The notes beneath the pieces are model-generated. The model was given only the letters and a program-made list of their open reading frames with translations, searched no databases and had not been told where the DNA came from. A stretch of 64,000 bases of DNA, taken from the NCBI GenBank assembly GCA_922989275.2, contig OV277866.1, forward strand, positions 36,597,246 through 36,661,245, given 5' to 3'. The first letter of the stretch is position 1. Each line of letters starts with the position of its first letter. This DNA is from Gari tellinella. Its lineage: Eukaryota > Mollusca > Bivalvia > Cardiida > Psammobiidae. This document shows, piece after piece, positions 10,990 through 20,394 of this stretch. The translations under genes and the position numbers were made by a program.

Positions 10990-11225
10990 CTTTAGATAGA
11001 TTTATTCTTTCACTGCCATTGGGACTTCACTGGCAGTTGCACACAGTCACAAACAGATTAAATCCTGTTCAGACGCCGGGTCACTCGGCGTCTGAACAGG
11101 ATTTAAATTGTTTGAAAACTGTTTCGGACCAACCTATTCCTAAATTCCTTTTTCAAAACTGAAGCCTGCCAACGTCAATTTCGATTCAGGCATTACTTTC
11201 CGGTAAAGGAGTGAAGAATGTTTGA
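10990..11225. mobile_element. decayed family C element with core I hairpin
   Basis: The hairpin at 11050-11114 (CAAACAGATTAAATCCTGTT / AACAGGATTTAAATTGTTTG) is well paired with loop CGGGTCACTCGG. The outer C ends (TTCTTTCACTGCC, AAAGGAGTGAAG) are eroded. Confidence 0.6.
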
Positions 11226-11569
11226 TACCTTACGATTCCTTTGCTCCAATGAGGGAACCACTTATTTATCTTTAAATAGATTTAGAGCAATGAAATCCTT
11301 AATTAGCAAGAGCCTTAGATATATGGCCAACTAGAAAAGAAAAGATGACTCAACAATCTGTGTGATGTATGTACTACATGTACTGTGCAATTTTATTAGC
11401 CGTTAACAGATAAAGCATACCTAATTATGTTTTGTCTTTTATATCATAAAACATATATAACAATATCGATCTTAAATATGTCAGTAATTGTACTTTAGTA
11501 AAATGGTTAGAACAATCTTACTAACTATAATGACATTAACAGTAAAAACGCTGTTTAGTAGTTCCAGTT

Positions 11570-11754
11570 TAACCCTAATACCAAACAAAGTTGACTTTGC
11601 AAACAGCTTGGAGCCAGATCAGACACCGCGTTTAATTCTAACTTCCTTAAATCTACATTTGAAACGATAGTGCACGCAACAATATTTTGAGCAGACGCTT
11701 CAGTAACGATGAAGGGGTAAAATCCTCAGGATAAATTGGCGCCAAAAGGGTTAA
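11570..11754 (+). mobile_element. family C element, right half of core I deleted
   Basis: TTAA at 11570-11573 and 11751-11754. The left arm (CAAACAGCTTGGAGCCAGAT) is present and the right arm is gone; the downstream C sequence continues at once. Confidence 0.7.
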
Positions 11755-11789
11755 GAATAACCTTGTGAATGCTGTGGATGAATTCGTGA

Positions 11790-12154
11790 TACAGTGGCCC
11801 CTCCCTACAACGACCCCCAAAACAACGACTCCCTCCTTATAACGACCATTGTCACACTTCCCTAAACATGACAATTATGTATTTCGCTTTTACTGCTGCG
11901 ATATTATCTGCTTAAAAGTGTCGTCTGCTTTTTTCTTAAAGTTACATATAAGTGGGCATTTTGATAGAATGAATATAATGACGAGTGAAAAACAGCTTGA
12001 ATTCAGATCAAACGCCGCGTTATGCGGCGTCTGATCTGGATTCAAGCTGTTTGTAAATGTAAGTCTTAATTTTACCTCCTTATAACGACTCCCTCCTAAC
12101 AACACACATACCTGTGTCTACCATTGGATGTCGTTGTAGAGATGGAGCACTGTA
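11790..12154 (+). mobile_element. family B element, complete
   Basis: Ends TACAGTGGCCCCTCCCTACA and GAGATGGAGCACTGTA, with TA at each side. Core I at 11989-12053 in its B form (AACAGCTTGAATTCAGATCA / TGATCTGGATTCAAGCTGTT). Inverted ACAACGAC / GTCGTTGT motifs recur inside the ends, recalling pogo/Tigger-type termini. Confidence 0.75.
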
Positions 12155-12369
12155 GTTATCTTAAAGAGTTGGGGAAACGGTGTCCTATCAGGATTCAAAC
12201 AGTTTGTCATATAAATAACATTTTCTAAAATAAAATTCCTTTGAATTGCCATTGACAAAGTTTGCAGTCGACAATTACATAGCTTACAGAAGGTTAAGCA
12301 TAGTTGTATAATCAATTGCTGACATTCAATATTCATTGTATTTATGAACCCTTTTACAATAGAAACGAG

Positions 12370-12600
12370 CACCTTTTAGCGCTTAATTATTTTGCCTTAC
12401 TCAAGAAAACAATTCAATTTTATACAGCTGATATGCATAAATAAAATGTATGTCCTATATCCTTCGAGATGGTAGTTTAAAGCATACTGAAAGTAAAGCA
12501 GAATACGCTGTACGGCACATTCTGCATTTCTTTCGATCGGCTGAAAGTGTTTATCTGTTTTCAAAGCTAGAAATAGGCATATGGGGTAGATTATTAATAC
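12370..12600 (-). mobile_element. family D element, decayed
   Basis: A core II hairpin (GTTTAAAGCATACTGAAAGT, CAGAATACG / GCACATTCTGCATTTC) lies between GCACCTTTTAGCGCTTAATT and AATAGGCATATGGGGTAGAT, both recognisable D landmarks. Confidence 0.5.
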
Positions 12601-13995
12601 ACTTGAAATAAGACATAGGATATTCTTTATTAAGAGTAAGGAATCGCCATCTTTTAAAAGCTTCCAAAATTAATTACAGTCCAAACATTTGCGTTTCCTC
12701 AGTTGAATGTCGATTTTCGAGCACGCTGAAGCCGAACATTCTGTATTTCAATAACAGGTGAAATATAGGTTAATTCAGTAATTTTGAGATATCGAGGTTC
12801 GACTGTATATCTTGGTACACAAAGGATGAATTGTGTTTATATTCCAGCGAATTCGAGAGCATTCTAATAGCGGATGTCCTTGTAAGCTGGTTTGTACGCC
12901 GATCAATGCCTAATTTGACAGTGAAAGATAATTATATTTTGTATTATTGTAATTGTCTACATGTATTGCCATTATATAGAGTTTGCGTTTAGTTTATTCA
13001 GAATGGGAATGTTGTATTTTGACACTATGTTAGCTAAGGAATATAAGTTTATTTCACATGCATTTCTTTGATAGAGTTACGCCACAGTTATTGACCGATG
13101 ATTGCAAATATTTAGGAATACATATGTTTTTTCTGTCTAACGGTACATAGAACAACACAGTAAAGGCAAATCTCGTTACTTATAACCAGTCAATACATAA
13201 ATAGAATTATGTACATACATACATTGTCACTTATAATGATAAAATGTTTGTGTCCGTGTAGTTCAATAGATAAAAAACTAATTTCTCACTGATGTGTGGC
13301 CCCGATTTTTATTCTGTAGTAGGGGCGATTGTCCAGACCGTCTGTCTTCCTTCTATATATTAAAAAAAACACCAAGAAACATTGTCCCTTGGTGCTTATC
13401 TATACAATAGATGTATTACACAAAATATCGATTTTTAGAATAATCATTTTGATTGAACAGATGATTGAATATGTTTATTCCAGAGCGTTTTCCCGTTACA
13501 ATTTCACTGTCTCATTTAAATGCAGTCGAAAAAACCAAATATTCGTTTCATTATGTCATTACTGTTCCACACAAGAATGTTATTACTTAACAAAAGCATA
13601 ATTTTAAACGACAATATTAAAGTAGATGATATTATTGATTAGACGAATTAATCAGTTCTAAAGTGTTATATTGAAATCCGTGAACAGAATATCAGAAAAG
13701 CTGCGTCTGCTTAAAGAATGATATTTAAAGTTTTTTAGAACATTCTTTTGATCTGATTTGTACAGACTTTGATCAAACATAGGGTCTCCTACTCCTTGTA
13801 AGAAATATCAAAGTACTTGTGATTACTGATGACGGCTTTAAACTGAAAAACACAAGTATGAAATGAAAAGAAAGGCAGGAGATTTATAGTGAAATTTCTG
13901 AAAATGATGTTTTCTTTTAAAATGTATTTACGAAAGCCGGATAGTGCCACTTTTACAAAAAATAATTTATCTTAAAATGTCAAGTTACAGTCTTT
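12601..13995. other. long stretch without a recognised feature
   Basis: AT-rich, low in repeats. A lone TATCGAGGTTCGACTGTAT near 12790 resembles the end of a pogo-like element. The open frame at 13329-13601 has no supporting features. Confidence 0.35.
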
Positions 13996-13999
13996 AAAA

Positions 14000-14152
14000 T
14001 TCAAGATAGTATGTTGAATGGTCAACATACTATCTTGAATATACAAGACAATAACTTGAATTTTCAAGATAGTATGTTGAATTTTCAAGATACTATCTTG
14101 AATATTCAAGATAGTATGTTGAAATTTCAAGATAATAACTTGAAAATTCAAA
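14000..14152. repeat. 20-bp palindromic tandem repeat
   Basis: Repeats of TTCAAGATAGTATGTTGAAT occur in alternating orientation. The first pair (arms 14000-14017 and 14022-14039) is a perfect 18-bp inverted repeat with a 4-base loop. CAAGAT or its complement ATCTTG recurs through the block. Confidence 0.75.
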
Positions 14153-14309
14153 ACAGTACGACATTTATCAGGTATACACGTCTATAAATTCTTTATTTCC
14201 GTCAAATTAACTTATTTACCCTCTAGTGACGCGCACTTGTATCATATACAGTGTACAAGTAAGACGTGCATATTTCCTATGCAAACAGAGTAGATCCGGA
14301 CTATCGAAC

Positions 14310-14559
14310 TATAACCCTTTCACTCTCAATGACGCCATAAAGCGCGTCGCGTTTGCAAACAGTTTGGTTCCTGGTCAGCCGCCGCGTAACGCGGCCTCTG
14401 ATCAGGACCCAAACTGTTTGATACTCTTGTCGATATAAATCATACTGCCTATAAATATAAATATGAAACGTGTCTTGCAGACAACAATATTGAAGCAGAC
14501 GACAATAAAGCGATGGAGGGGTAAAAATCTCCCGAATAATTTGATCATGAAATGGTAAA
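14310..14559 (+). mobile_element. family C element
   Basis: Starts TATAACCCTTTCACTCTCAA (TTAA site mutated). Core I at 14356-14420, then GAAGCAGACGACAATAAAGC and the end GAAATGGTAAAC. Confidence 0.7.
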
Positions 14560-14932
14560 CAGGTGGCCTATGACCAGAGTATCCACTATATGATATGTGC
14601 AATATAATTTCAAACAACTTTAAGTATTAAAAATCAACTTAATTGGAAACCAGAACTGCCAGTTTGAAGTTTTAGGGTTCAGTGAATTCACGATTCATAC
14701 AATTGCAAAACAATCTTATTATACTGTCTAAAACGGTTAATGAACATTCAACAAACGGATAATTATAAGCATTTTAAAATATTCCTTTGAGAAATTACAT
14801 ACATAAATATTACCTCAATATGTGTATCGATAAGTCTTCCTGATAAAAGTTTACATGAAAATATACCGACAAATTAATACAGAAGAATTGGTTAAATAAA
14901 AACTGTTTAAAACAGCTGGCGGGCAAATGCAT

Positions 14933-15116
14933 GAGAAACATAAGATAAGTGAAAATTTAGTGAAACAATCCAATATTTTCTCATTTTTTTCACCACCAAA
15001 TCTAATGGCATGACTACTCATTTAAATCGTCTCTAAGAGACGATTCATATGAGTAGTAATACCTAATTCATAATACATAATAGTTTTTTAAATACTCCCC
15101 TTATCTGGAGTTCTGA
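14933..15116. mobile_element. family J element
   Basis: The central hairpin at 15013-15057 (ACTACTCATTTAAATCGTCT / AGACGATTCATATGAGTAGT) is nearly perfect. The right end CTCCCCTTATCTGGAGTTC matches J; the left end is approximate. Confidence 0.55.
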
Positions 15117-15392
15117 TCATCGTTACCCATAAGAAATATTACACTTATAAATTATGCTCTGGGTGTATTAATCATCGAATAACCAATGTATGTTTTAATA
15201 AATGTTGAATAATACTTCTATTGATTTTCGATTACTTTCTAATTTTGCTATTATATTATTGAAATTATAGATGAAATTTAAAATTTGTTTATTAGGTTGA
15301 GATAAAGAGTTATTATAACGAGTTTTCAGTGCGCTTTTATTTGCAAATAATTCAGATTTAGATTATTATCAGAACCTAACAGTTCAACATAG
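15117..15392. other. no recognised feature
   Basis: Very AT-rich, immediately upstream of the putative lbx-like gene region. No repeat family seen. Confidence 0.35.
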
Positions 15393-15399
15393 TATAAAA
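15393..15399 (+). promoter_or_regulatory. possible TATA box
   Basis: TATAAAA lies about 38 bases upstream of the ATG at 15431 and about 650 upstream of the better-supported lbx-like exon. In such AT-rich DNA the motif alone is weak evidence. Confidence 0.15.
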
Positions 15400-15430
15400 T
15401 ATTTCTCTAGGAGCAAACGCCTCAGATGTA

Positions 15431-15499
15431 ATGCGGGATAAACTTATAAAACGACATTTTGCAGCAAAGTACGTTTTAGAAGCACACGGTATTCGAGAG
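15431..15499 (+). CDS. speculative upstream exon of the lbx-like gene
   Basis: ATG followed by 23 codons (MRDKLIKRHFAAKYVLEAHG, then IRE) ends at a possible donor GAG|GTGACT in phase 0. The AAATAATGCAG at 16040-16050 could serve as a phase-0 acceptor joining it to ACCGAGATC. No eh1 repression motif, usual in Lbx proteins, is seen in it. Only transcript data could support this; I regard it as unlikely. Confidence 0.12.
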
Positions 15500-15844
15500 G
15501 TGACTTATATACATAATTTTTTAATGATAGTATAGCATCTCATTATTATGCTACCGTTCTTCTTTTAATCTTAATACAGTTATTTACGTTTATTATATGC
15601 CTTCGTATGATATCGAGCGTTTCCGCGTGTATCAGCCACCTTGTATCAGCCGTTTTGTATTTTACTCTGACGTCGCTTTCGATTTAACGTGACGTCGTTA
15701 ACGTACATGTATAAGTGCCGCGCTATTCTTTGTGGCATACAAAAAATCTTTTTCTGCTTCAAATAACTAATAAGTTTTGGATATAAAATTTAAATTTAAA
15801 CAACTATCTAGTTGTTACTGGAGTGTACTCAAGGCATATAATAA

Positions 15845-16016
15845 ACACATCACCGGTTGGCAGTGCGCTACAGCGTGTTGCATTTAGCTCTCGACGTTTT
15901 TGGCGGAAACAACCGATTAGACTCGCGCCAAGGCGCTCGTCAGATCGGATATTTCCGCCAAAAACGTCTCGAGCTAAATACATCACTCTGTAACGCACTG
16001 TCAACTGGTAATGTGT
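15845..16016. mobile_element. 172-bp palindromic MITE-like element
   Basis: Arms 15845-15909 and 15952-16016 (65 bp) pair with about ten mismatches (for example CGACGTTTTTGGCGGAAA against TTTCCGCCAAAAACGTCT). The centre (CGATTAGACTCGCGCC / GGCGCTCGTCAGATCG) is itself mostly palindromic, so the whole unit can fold as one stem. It differs from families A to J and ends 28 bases before the ATG at 16045. The opposing open frames here are translations of the palindrome. Confidence 0.7.
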
Positions 16017-16044
16017 ATATAGTGACGCTTTGTTTTTGAAAATA

Positions 16045-16090
16045 ATGCAGACCGAGATCAGGCAGCTCAGAAAGGAACTGTACATTCAGG
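16045..16090 (+). CDS. putative first coding exon of the lbx-like homeobox gene
   Basis: ATG at 16045 opens MQTEIRQLRKELYIQ plus one base and stops at the donor CAGG|GTATGC (GT at 16091). The leftover G joins AG at 17183 to make a Glu codon, so the reading frame passes straight into the homeobox exon. The phase match, the donor and the basic, helical peptide support it. Against it, Lbx proteins normally have a long N-terminus with an eh1 (F-x-I-x-x-I-L) motif, absent here. An alternative is that this is an internal exon beginning at 16051 after AATAATGCAG. The frame is open upstream only to TAA at 16009. Confidence 0.4.
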
Positions 16091-16289
16091 GTATGCCTCC
16101 ATTGTTTTCTTAGGCAAGTTGATTGACTAGCATTGATATGAGTGTAATTCTGGTAACATAATTTAAGTTGCCATCTACTGTTATACTTAATACAGACAAT
16201 ATGAAGATATCTGGAAATGCATAAAATGTATATTTACGTAAACATGAGATGATTTTTCTGACAATGGCTACTGAATTGGCTTCTGTTTC

Positions 16290-16352
16290 CAGTTTGGATC
16301 CAGACCTCGAGAATCTTAGCGTCTCTCTGGTCCGAATTGTTTGTAATTGTGA
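16290..16352. repeat. decayed core I hairpin in the lbx-like intron
   Basis: CCAGTTTGGATCCAGACC and GGTCCGAATTGTTTG are remnants of the two arms. No flanking family ends remain. Confidence 0.5.
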
Positions 16353-16555
16353 CCCCCTCTTTTATAAAAAGTATCACAGATAAAGTTCATGTTTGACAGA
16401 TGATGATGTTGACCTAGAATCACATTGTTTTATATTTGGATGCTACATTTAACCCTATCTTCGCCATGGGCGACAAAAGTCTTCTTTTCACACGCAAATT
16501 GTTTGAGTTTCAATAAGATGCAGTATATATCAAATATTTATTTGATCAATTTTTT

Positions 16556-16774
16556 TTAACCCTTTCACTCTTAATCTCGTTTCAAATGACGTTTTCAAAC
16601 AGTTTGGATCCTGATCAGACGCCGCGTCACGTCACACATATCGAAATTTGTTAAGTCATACTGACTTATTTCTTAACTCAGAAAAGAGATTGAACACAAA
16701 CAAATAGAAGCAGACGACAATGAAACGATGAAAGGATAAAAAATCTCCCGAATAATTTGATCATGAAAGGGTTA
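16556..16774 (+). mobile_element. family C element inside the lbx-like intron
   Basis: TTAACCCTTTCACTCTTAAT start, left arm of core I (CAAACAGTTTGGATCCTGAT), right arm deleted, then GAAGCAGACGACAATGAAAC and the end ATGAAAGGGTTAC. Confidence 0.7.
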
Positions 16775-16894
16775 CATCTTGCTTGGAAATAATAGCAGTT
16801 TATATATAATTATTGGAAATAATAATTTAGACAACTCATTTAAGCAGATTTATTAGCGGTAAAGCAGTTCCAGCAGACGATAAAATGTGACAGT

Positions 16895-17147
16895 TTAACC
16901 CCTTCGCTGCTATGACACCAGCAGCTTAGAAAATTGTCGTCTGCTTTTATTTCTTAAATGTAATTATTTGGTTTTTTGACCTCGTATGTAATATTTAAAT
17001 GAGTTGCCAACATTTTTTATCCTGATCAGACGTCGCGTAACGCGGAATCTGGACAATGTCCAAACTGTTAGAATAACCACTATATTCGGGGTAAGGCAGT
17101 GAAGGGGCCCGGGATGGATCCACCGAGCAAGGCAGAGAAGGGGTTAA
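16895..17147 (-). mobile_element. family C element just before the homeobox exon
   Basis: TTAA at 16895-16898 and 17144-17147, ends TTAACCCCTTCGCTGC and GCAGAGAAGGGGTTAA. The hairpin ATCCTGATCAGACGTCGCGT is partly decayed. Its right end is 35 bases from the exon at 17183, so it lies in the intron's branch point and polypyrimidine region. Confidence 0.7.
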
Positions 17148-17182
17148 AGGCTGAACCCTATTCTTTTTAATTATATTTTCAG

Positions 17183-17481
17183 AGAGTCAACGAAGCAGAG
17201 AACAAGAAAAACACAAGTCCCAAAGCCCGAAGAAGAAAAGAAAAACTAGAACTGCATTTACGAACCAACAAATTTACGAACTGGAACGTAGATTTATTCT
17301 CCAAAAATATTTAACACCGGCTGATAGAGATGAAATTGCCGGGAGACTTGGACTTACATGTGCTCAGGTGATCACGTGGTTTCAAAACAGGAGGGCAAAG
17401 TTCAAACGGGATATTGAAGAAATGAAAAATGACGTTGTTGCAACAAGTCCAAAAGATCCTAATATCGGCAAACACGAATAG
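17183..17481 (+). CDS. ladybird/Lbx-class homeobox exon
   Basis: Acceptor TTTTAATTATATTTTCAG ends at 17182. The frame runs [20 protein letters not shown] into a complete homeodomain (17236-17415) and ends at TAG 17479-17481. Homeodomain landmarks are R5, L16, F20, W48, F49, N51 and R53; recognition helix [16 protein letters not shown] with Gln50 and Thr47; helix 1 [17 protein letters not shown]; helix 2 [16 protein letters not shown]. The Lbx-specific continuation KRDIEEMK follows. By eye about 47 of 60 homeodomain residues agree with vertebrate LBX1 as I remember it, so class assignment is firm, but it is diverged (Gly36, Arg37, Cys42, Phe56). Only 22 residues follow the homeodomain, against nearly 100 in vertebrate LBX1. 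Expected role: a sequence-specific nuclear transcription factor in muscle and nerve development. No disabling mutation is seen. The exon is phase-compatible with 16045-16090. A family D element begins 41 bases after the stop and its AATAAA near 17671 might supply poly(A). Confidence 0.88.
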
Positions 17482-17522
17482 AGCATAGCTTTGAATACCG
17501 TAAATCCTTTGATTAGTGACAA

Positions 17523-17770
17523 TTAATCCTTTCCCAATAGACGTTCCTTATAGCGGATTCAGTTTATTCATCAGCTGAAGAAAATAGTTCCCATTTATAC
17601 AGTTATGATAATTATAAGGAATATTTTCGTTGTGTTAGCAGATGGTACTTTAAAGCAGGATAGAAATAAAGCAGAATACGCCTAAGGGTGCATTCTGCTT
17701 TTCTTTCAATCTGCTTTTAGTTGTAACCTATTTTAAAAACTTGGAACAGGCTATGGAGTAAAGGGATAAG
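17523..17770 (-). mobile_element. family D element downstream of the homeobox exon
   Basis: Starts TTAATCCTTTCCCAATAGAC and ends CTATGGAGTAAAGGGATAAG. The core II hairpin at about 17648-17720 (TTTAAAGCAGGATAGAAATA / TTTCTTTCAATCTGCTTTTA) is moderately decayed. Confidence 0.7.
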
Positions 17771-17849
17771 GAGTTTGTTTTTCATTTTATTAATGAGGGG
17801 GAAAATTAATGTGAAAAAAGTTCCTAATTGAGTGTTTAAACCGTTACTC

Positions 17850-18060
17850 TATAAATATGACTGTTTGCGCCTTTGATTATCAACACATTTCAGAAATAAA
17901 ATAGTTCCAATTTTTATAGGTATAAATATTATACTATAGGAACTTTTTCTATATCATTTAAGCTGATAATTTAAAGCAGGCTAGATTTGAAACAGAGAGC
18001 GCATGTCGTGCTTTCTACCTGTTGTAATTGACAATTGTCCTACTCAAAACAATAAAAAGG
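17850..18060 (-). mobile_element. family D element, decayed
   Basis: TTTGCGCCTTTGATTATCAA, AAAATAGTTCCAATTTTTAT and a core II left arm (TTTAAAGCAGGCTAGATTTG) with a weak right arm (GCTTTCTACCTGTTG) follow the D order. Ends are not intact. Confidence 0.5.
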
Positions 18061-18091
18061 TCATTGGACAATTTGTTAATTTGCTTATTTA

Positions 18092-18262
18092 AGTGCTACC
18101 TCTCTACAGCAACTCCAATGAGAAACACTCATTGTGGGTGTTGTTCGGAGAGAGTTGTCATAGGGGGGGGGGAATTAAGATTTGTTTGGGGAACAGCGTC
18201 AAGCGTTGTTGTAAGGAGGGAATCTTTGTTTTGAGGGCCGTTGTTGAGAGGGAACACTGCAC
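18092..18262 (-). mobile_element. family B element, interior deleted
   Basis: CTACCTCTCTACAGCAACTC and the opposite end GGGCCGTTGTTGAGAGGGAA are present with a GTTGTTCGGAGAGAGTTGTC block, but core I and its surroundings are missing. A run of about ten G lies near 18165. Confidence 0.6.
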
Positions 18263-18489
18263 CAACATTATAATCTGTTACATTTCTGTAAAACTGTCAT
18301 TTCATCTGTTTTCGAATGCCGCTTAAAGCAGGTTTCATTGTGTTGTATTTTGTGAAATATTGTTTTGAAATTATTTCAATATGATTATATTCAAAATATT
18401 ATATCGATTTAGTCATGTTAGTTATTTATTTCCCTTCTTCGTGTTAATTCAAATTTCCATCGCGTTTTCCTCGACACTTTCCTTAAAAA

Positions 18490-18700
18490 CATTTGAGCCG
18501 TGTCATAACAAAAGCAGACTTATAGTATTGCAACATTGTACAGACCAAGCACCGTTGTCATTCTATGCTCTGTATCTGTGTTTTGTCTACATTGCACAAT
18601 ATCGAATATAATACAGCCACATGCAATCCTTTTGTTCAACAGTGTAGATTAAGACCAGACGCGGCGGCTGTCCCGCATTCTAAGCTGTTTGCATAGTACG
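18490..18700. repeat. dispersed repeat with GAGCCG..ATAACAAAA head
   Basis: TTTGAGCCGTGTCATAACAA, GCAACATTGTACAGACCAAG and ACCAGACGCGGCGGCTGTCC recur in the same order at 21697-21930. I recall related sequences from bivalve genomes. The core-like end ATTCTAAGCTGTTTGC is decayed. Confidence 0.5.
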
Positions 18701-18756
18701 GCTCATTTTCTTTCTAACAGCAAACATTAAGACAGCAGACTATACAGATGTTGATT

Positions 18757-18990
18757 ATCTCATTGAGTCCTAGTGACGCAAATATGCGTCTTTTACCAAA
18801 ATGTGCCTGTGACGAATAAACTTGTGATTAGCAAACAGTAAATTCCCTGATCAGAGGGCTCTGATCAGGGAATTCACTGTTTGTCATTTTGTAAAATATT
18901 ATAAGAAACAACCCTAAATAGTCTAAAATGGACCAGACTTTATTGCAAACTTGAATTGTCCATTGAAAGTTTTAGGGGATAATGAGTTAA
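18757..18990. mobile_element. family G element with a perfect short hairpin
   Basis: The hairpin at 18832-18883 pairs CAAACAGTAAATTCCCTGAT with the complementary right arm ATCAGGGAATTCACTGTTTG around CAGAGGGCTCTG. The right flank ends GGATAATGAGTTAA, as at 59890. The left border is uncertain. Confidence 0.5.
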
Positions 18991-19293
18991 GAATCGATAC
19001 TAAAACAGCTTGTAATGGAAAGTTTTACAGCTGAATTTGACTGTGGCCAGGTAAGGCATGTACATATAATACTAACAAACATTACGTGTCGTTTCGGTAG
19101 ATACCGTCTTGATTAACATTAGTAACGTCTCAAGACGGATTAAAATTTGCTGAATTTTACCTGCGAGTGAATTGGCGGAAATCGGCGAGGATTTTTAATG
19201 GTATGGTGTACATTTGAGTCCTTCGTCTAAGACAGTCATTTCCATATTTTATCAGTCTCTTTGCCGTATATCTAGATTTGAAAAGAAAATGCA

Positions 19294-19543
19294 TACAGTA
19301 GAGAATCTGTTATTCTTTCCCAATAAACGCGTTCACGCTAAAACTATTATTTGCAGTACAAACAATTTGAAGCCAGATCAGACGCCGGGTAACCCGGCGT
19401 CTGATCAGGCTCCAAACTGTTTGCCACCAAGATAAAGATGAATTATCAGAATTGTCAAAAAGTTGTACTTTTTTGCGTTTTAGTGCTTTGCGTTTGCGTA
19501 CGTTTGCGTTTAAACGGGACAGAATAACAGATTCTCCACTGTA
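19294..19543 (-). mobile_element. family A element, complete (250 bp)
   Basis: Ends TACAGTAGAGAATCTGTTAT and ATTCTCCACTGTA. Core I at 19359-19423 with loop CCGGGTAACCCGG and the A·A mismatch expected of an inverted A copy (CCAGATCAG against CTGATCAGG). Confidence 0.85.
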
Positions 19544-19589
19544 TCAGCGTTTAAAGCAGACGATATTTTTCCAATGAAAAAGTGAAAGC

Positions 19590-19810
19590 AAACGGTTGAG
19601 TCCTTCGCTGCCATGACATCATCTTCTTTAAGCAATTCTTGTCTGTTTTTATATATCAAAGTTTAACTTTAATTAATACCGACCTAAGTAAAACCGTAAT
19701 GTGCTTCAGACAGTTTGGATCCTAATCAGATGTCGTGCAACGCGGCTTATTATCGGGACCCAGACTGTTTGCAAATAAGAATTGTTCCCGGGGTAGGCCG
19801 TAAAGCAGTA
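19590..19810 (-). mobile_element. family C element, decayed
   Basis: TCCTTCGCTGCCATGACATC, CAATTCTTGTCTGTTTTT, core I arms GACAGTTTGGATCCTAATCA and GGACCCAGACTGTTTGC, then GTAGGCCGTAAAGCAG. TTAA ends are lost. Confidence 0.55.
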
Positions 19811-19898
19811 AATACAAGTAGTATTATATAGGCATACGAGTTCGTTATCAAGATCTCGGACCCAGCAGTTACCGTCGAAAGAACATTATATCTGTCCC

Positions 19899-20394
19899 TT
19901 GAAGCCTTTCACTCTCAAAGACGTCATAAAATGCATTTGCAAACAGTTTTGATCCTGGTCTGACGCCGCGTAACGCGGAGTCTGATTAGGATCACACTGT
20001 TTGCAACTTGTTTTGAAATAACGTCAGTTATGCTTCCTTAACCCTTTACCTGATAGCATTATTTCTAGTATTGAAGATAGGTGACTATTTAAAGCAGGTT
20101 GAAAGTAAAGCAGAATGCGCCATATGGCGCATTCTGCTTTACTTTCAGCCTGCTTTAAGCTTTTACCTGTTAGAATAAGGAAAGTATTACATATGACACA
20201 TATTTATTACGGTATAATTTGGAACTATTTTTTTCAGCGGATGAATAAAATACATGTGCTAAAAGTCGCTTATATAAGGGAAAGGGTTAAAGTCTAACTT
20301 TGAAACAATATTGCAGACAACATTACTGAAGCAGACGACAATATGGCAGTGAAGGGATACAAACTTCATGACAAATTTTATCATTAAAGGCTTA
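19899..20394 (+). mobile_element. family C element split by a family D insertion
   Basis: The left part (GAAGCCTTTCACTCTCAAAG, core I at 19940-20003) breaks at 20038 and resumes at 20291 with AGTCTAACTTTGAAACAATA and GAAGCAGACGACAATATGGC. The interruption is a complete D element bounded by TTAA. Confidence 0.75.
20038..20290 (+). mobile_element. family D element nested in family C
   Basis: TTAACCCTTTACCTGATAGC at the start and GGGAAAGGGTTAA at the end, TTAA duplicated at 20038 and 20287. Core II (GTTGAAAGTAAAGCAGAATG around GCGCCATATGGCGC) is near perfect. Uninterrupted C copies have CCTTAAATCT at this point (near 21355 and 30990), giving the empty target site. Confidence 0.85.

Noticed and set aside
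15804..16085. Opposing open frames with shared VFGG and FRQKR motifs
   Set aside because: Both are readings of the 172-bp palindrome at 15845-16016.
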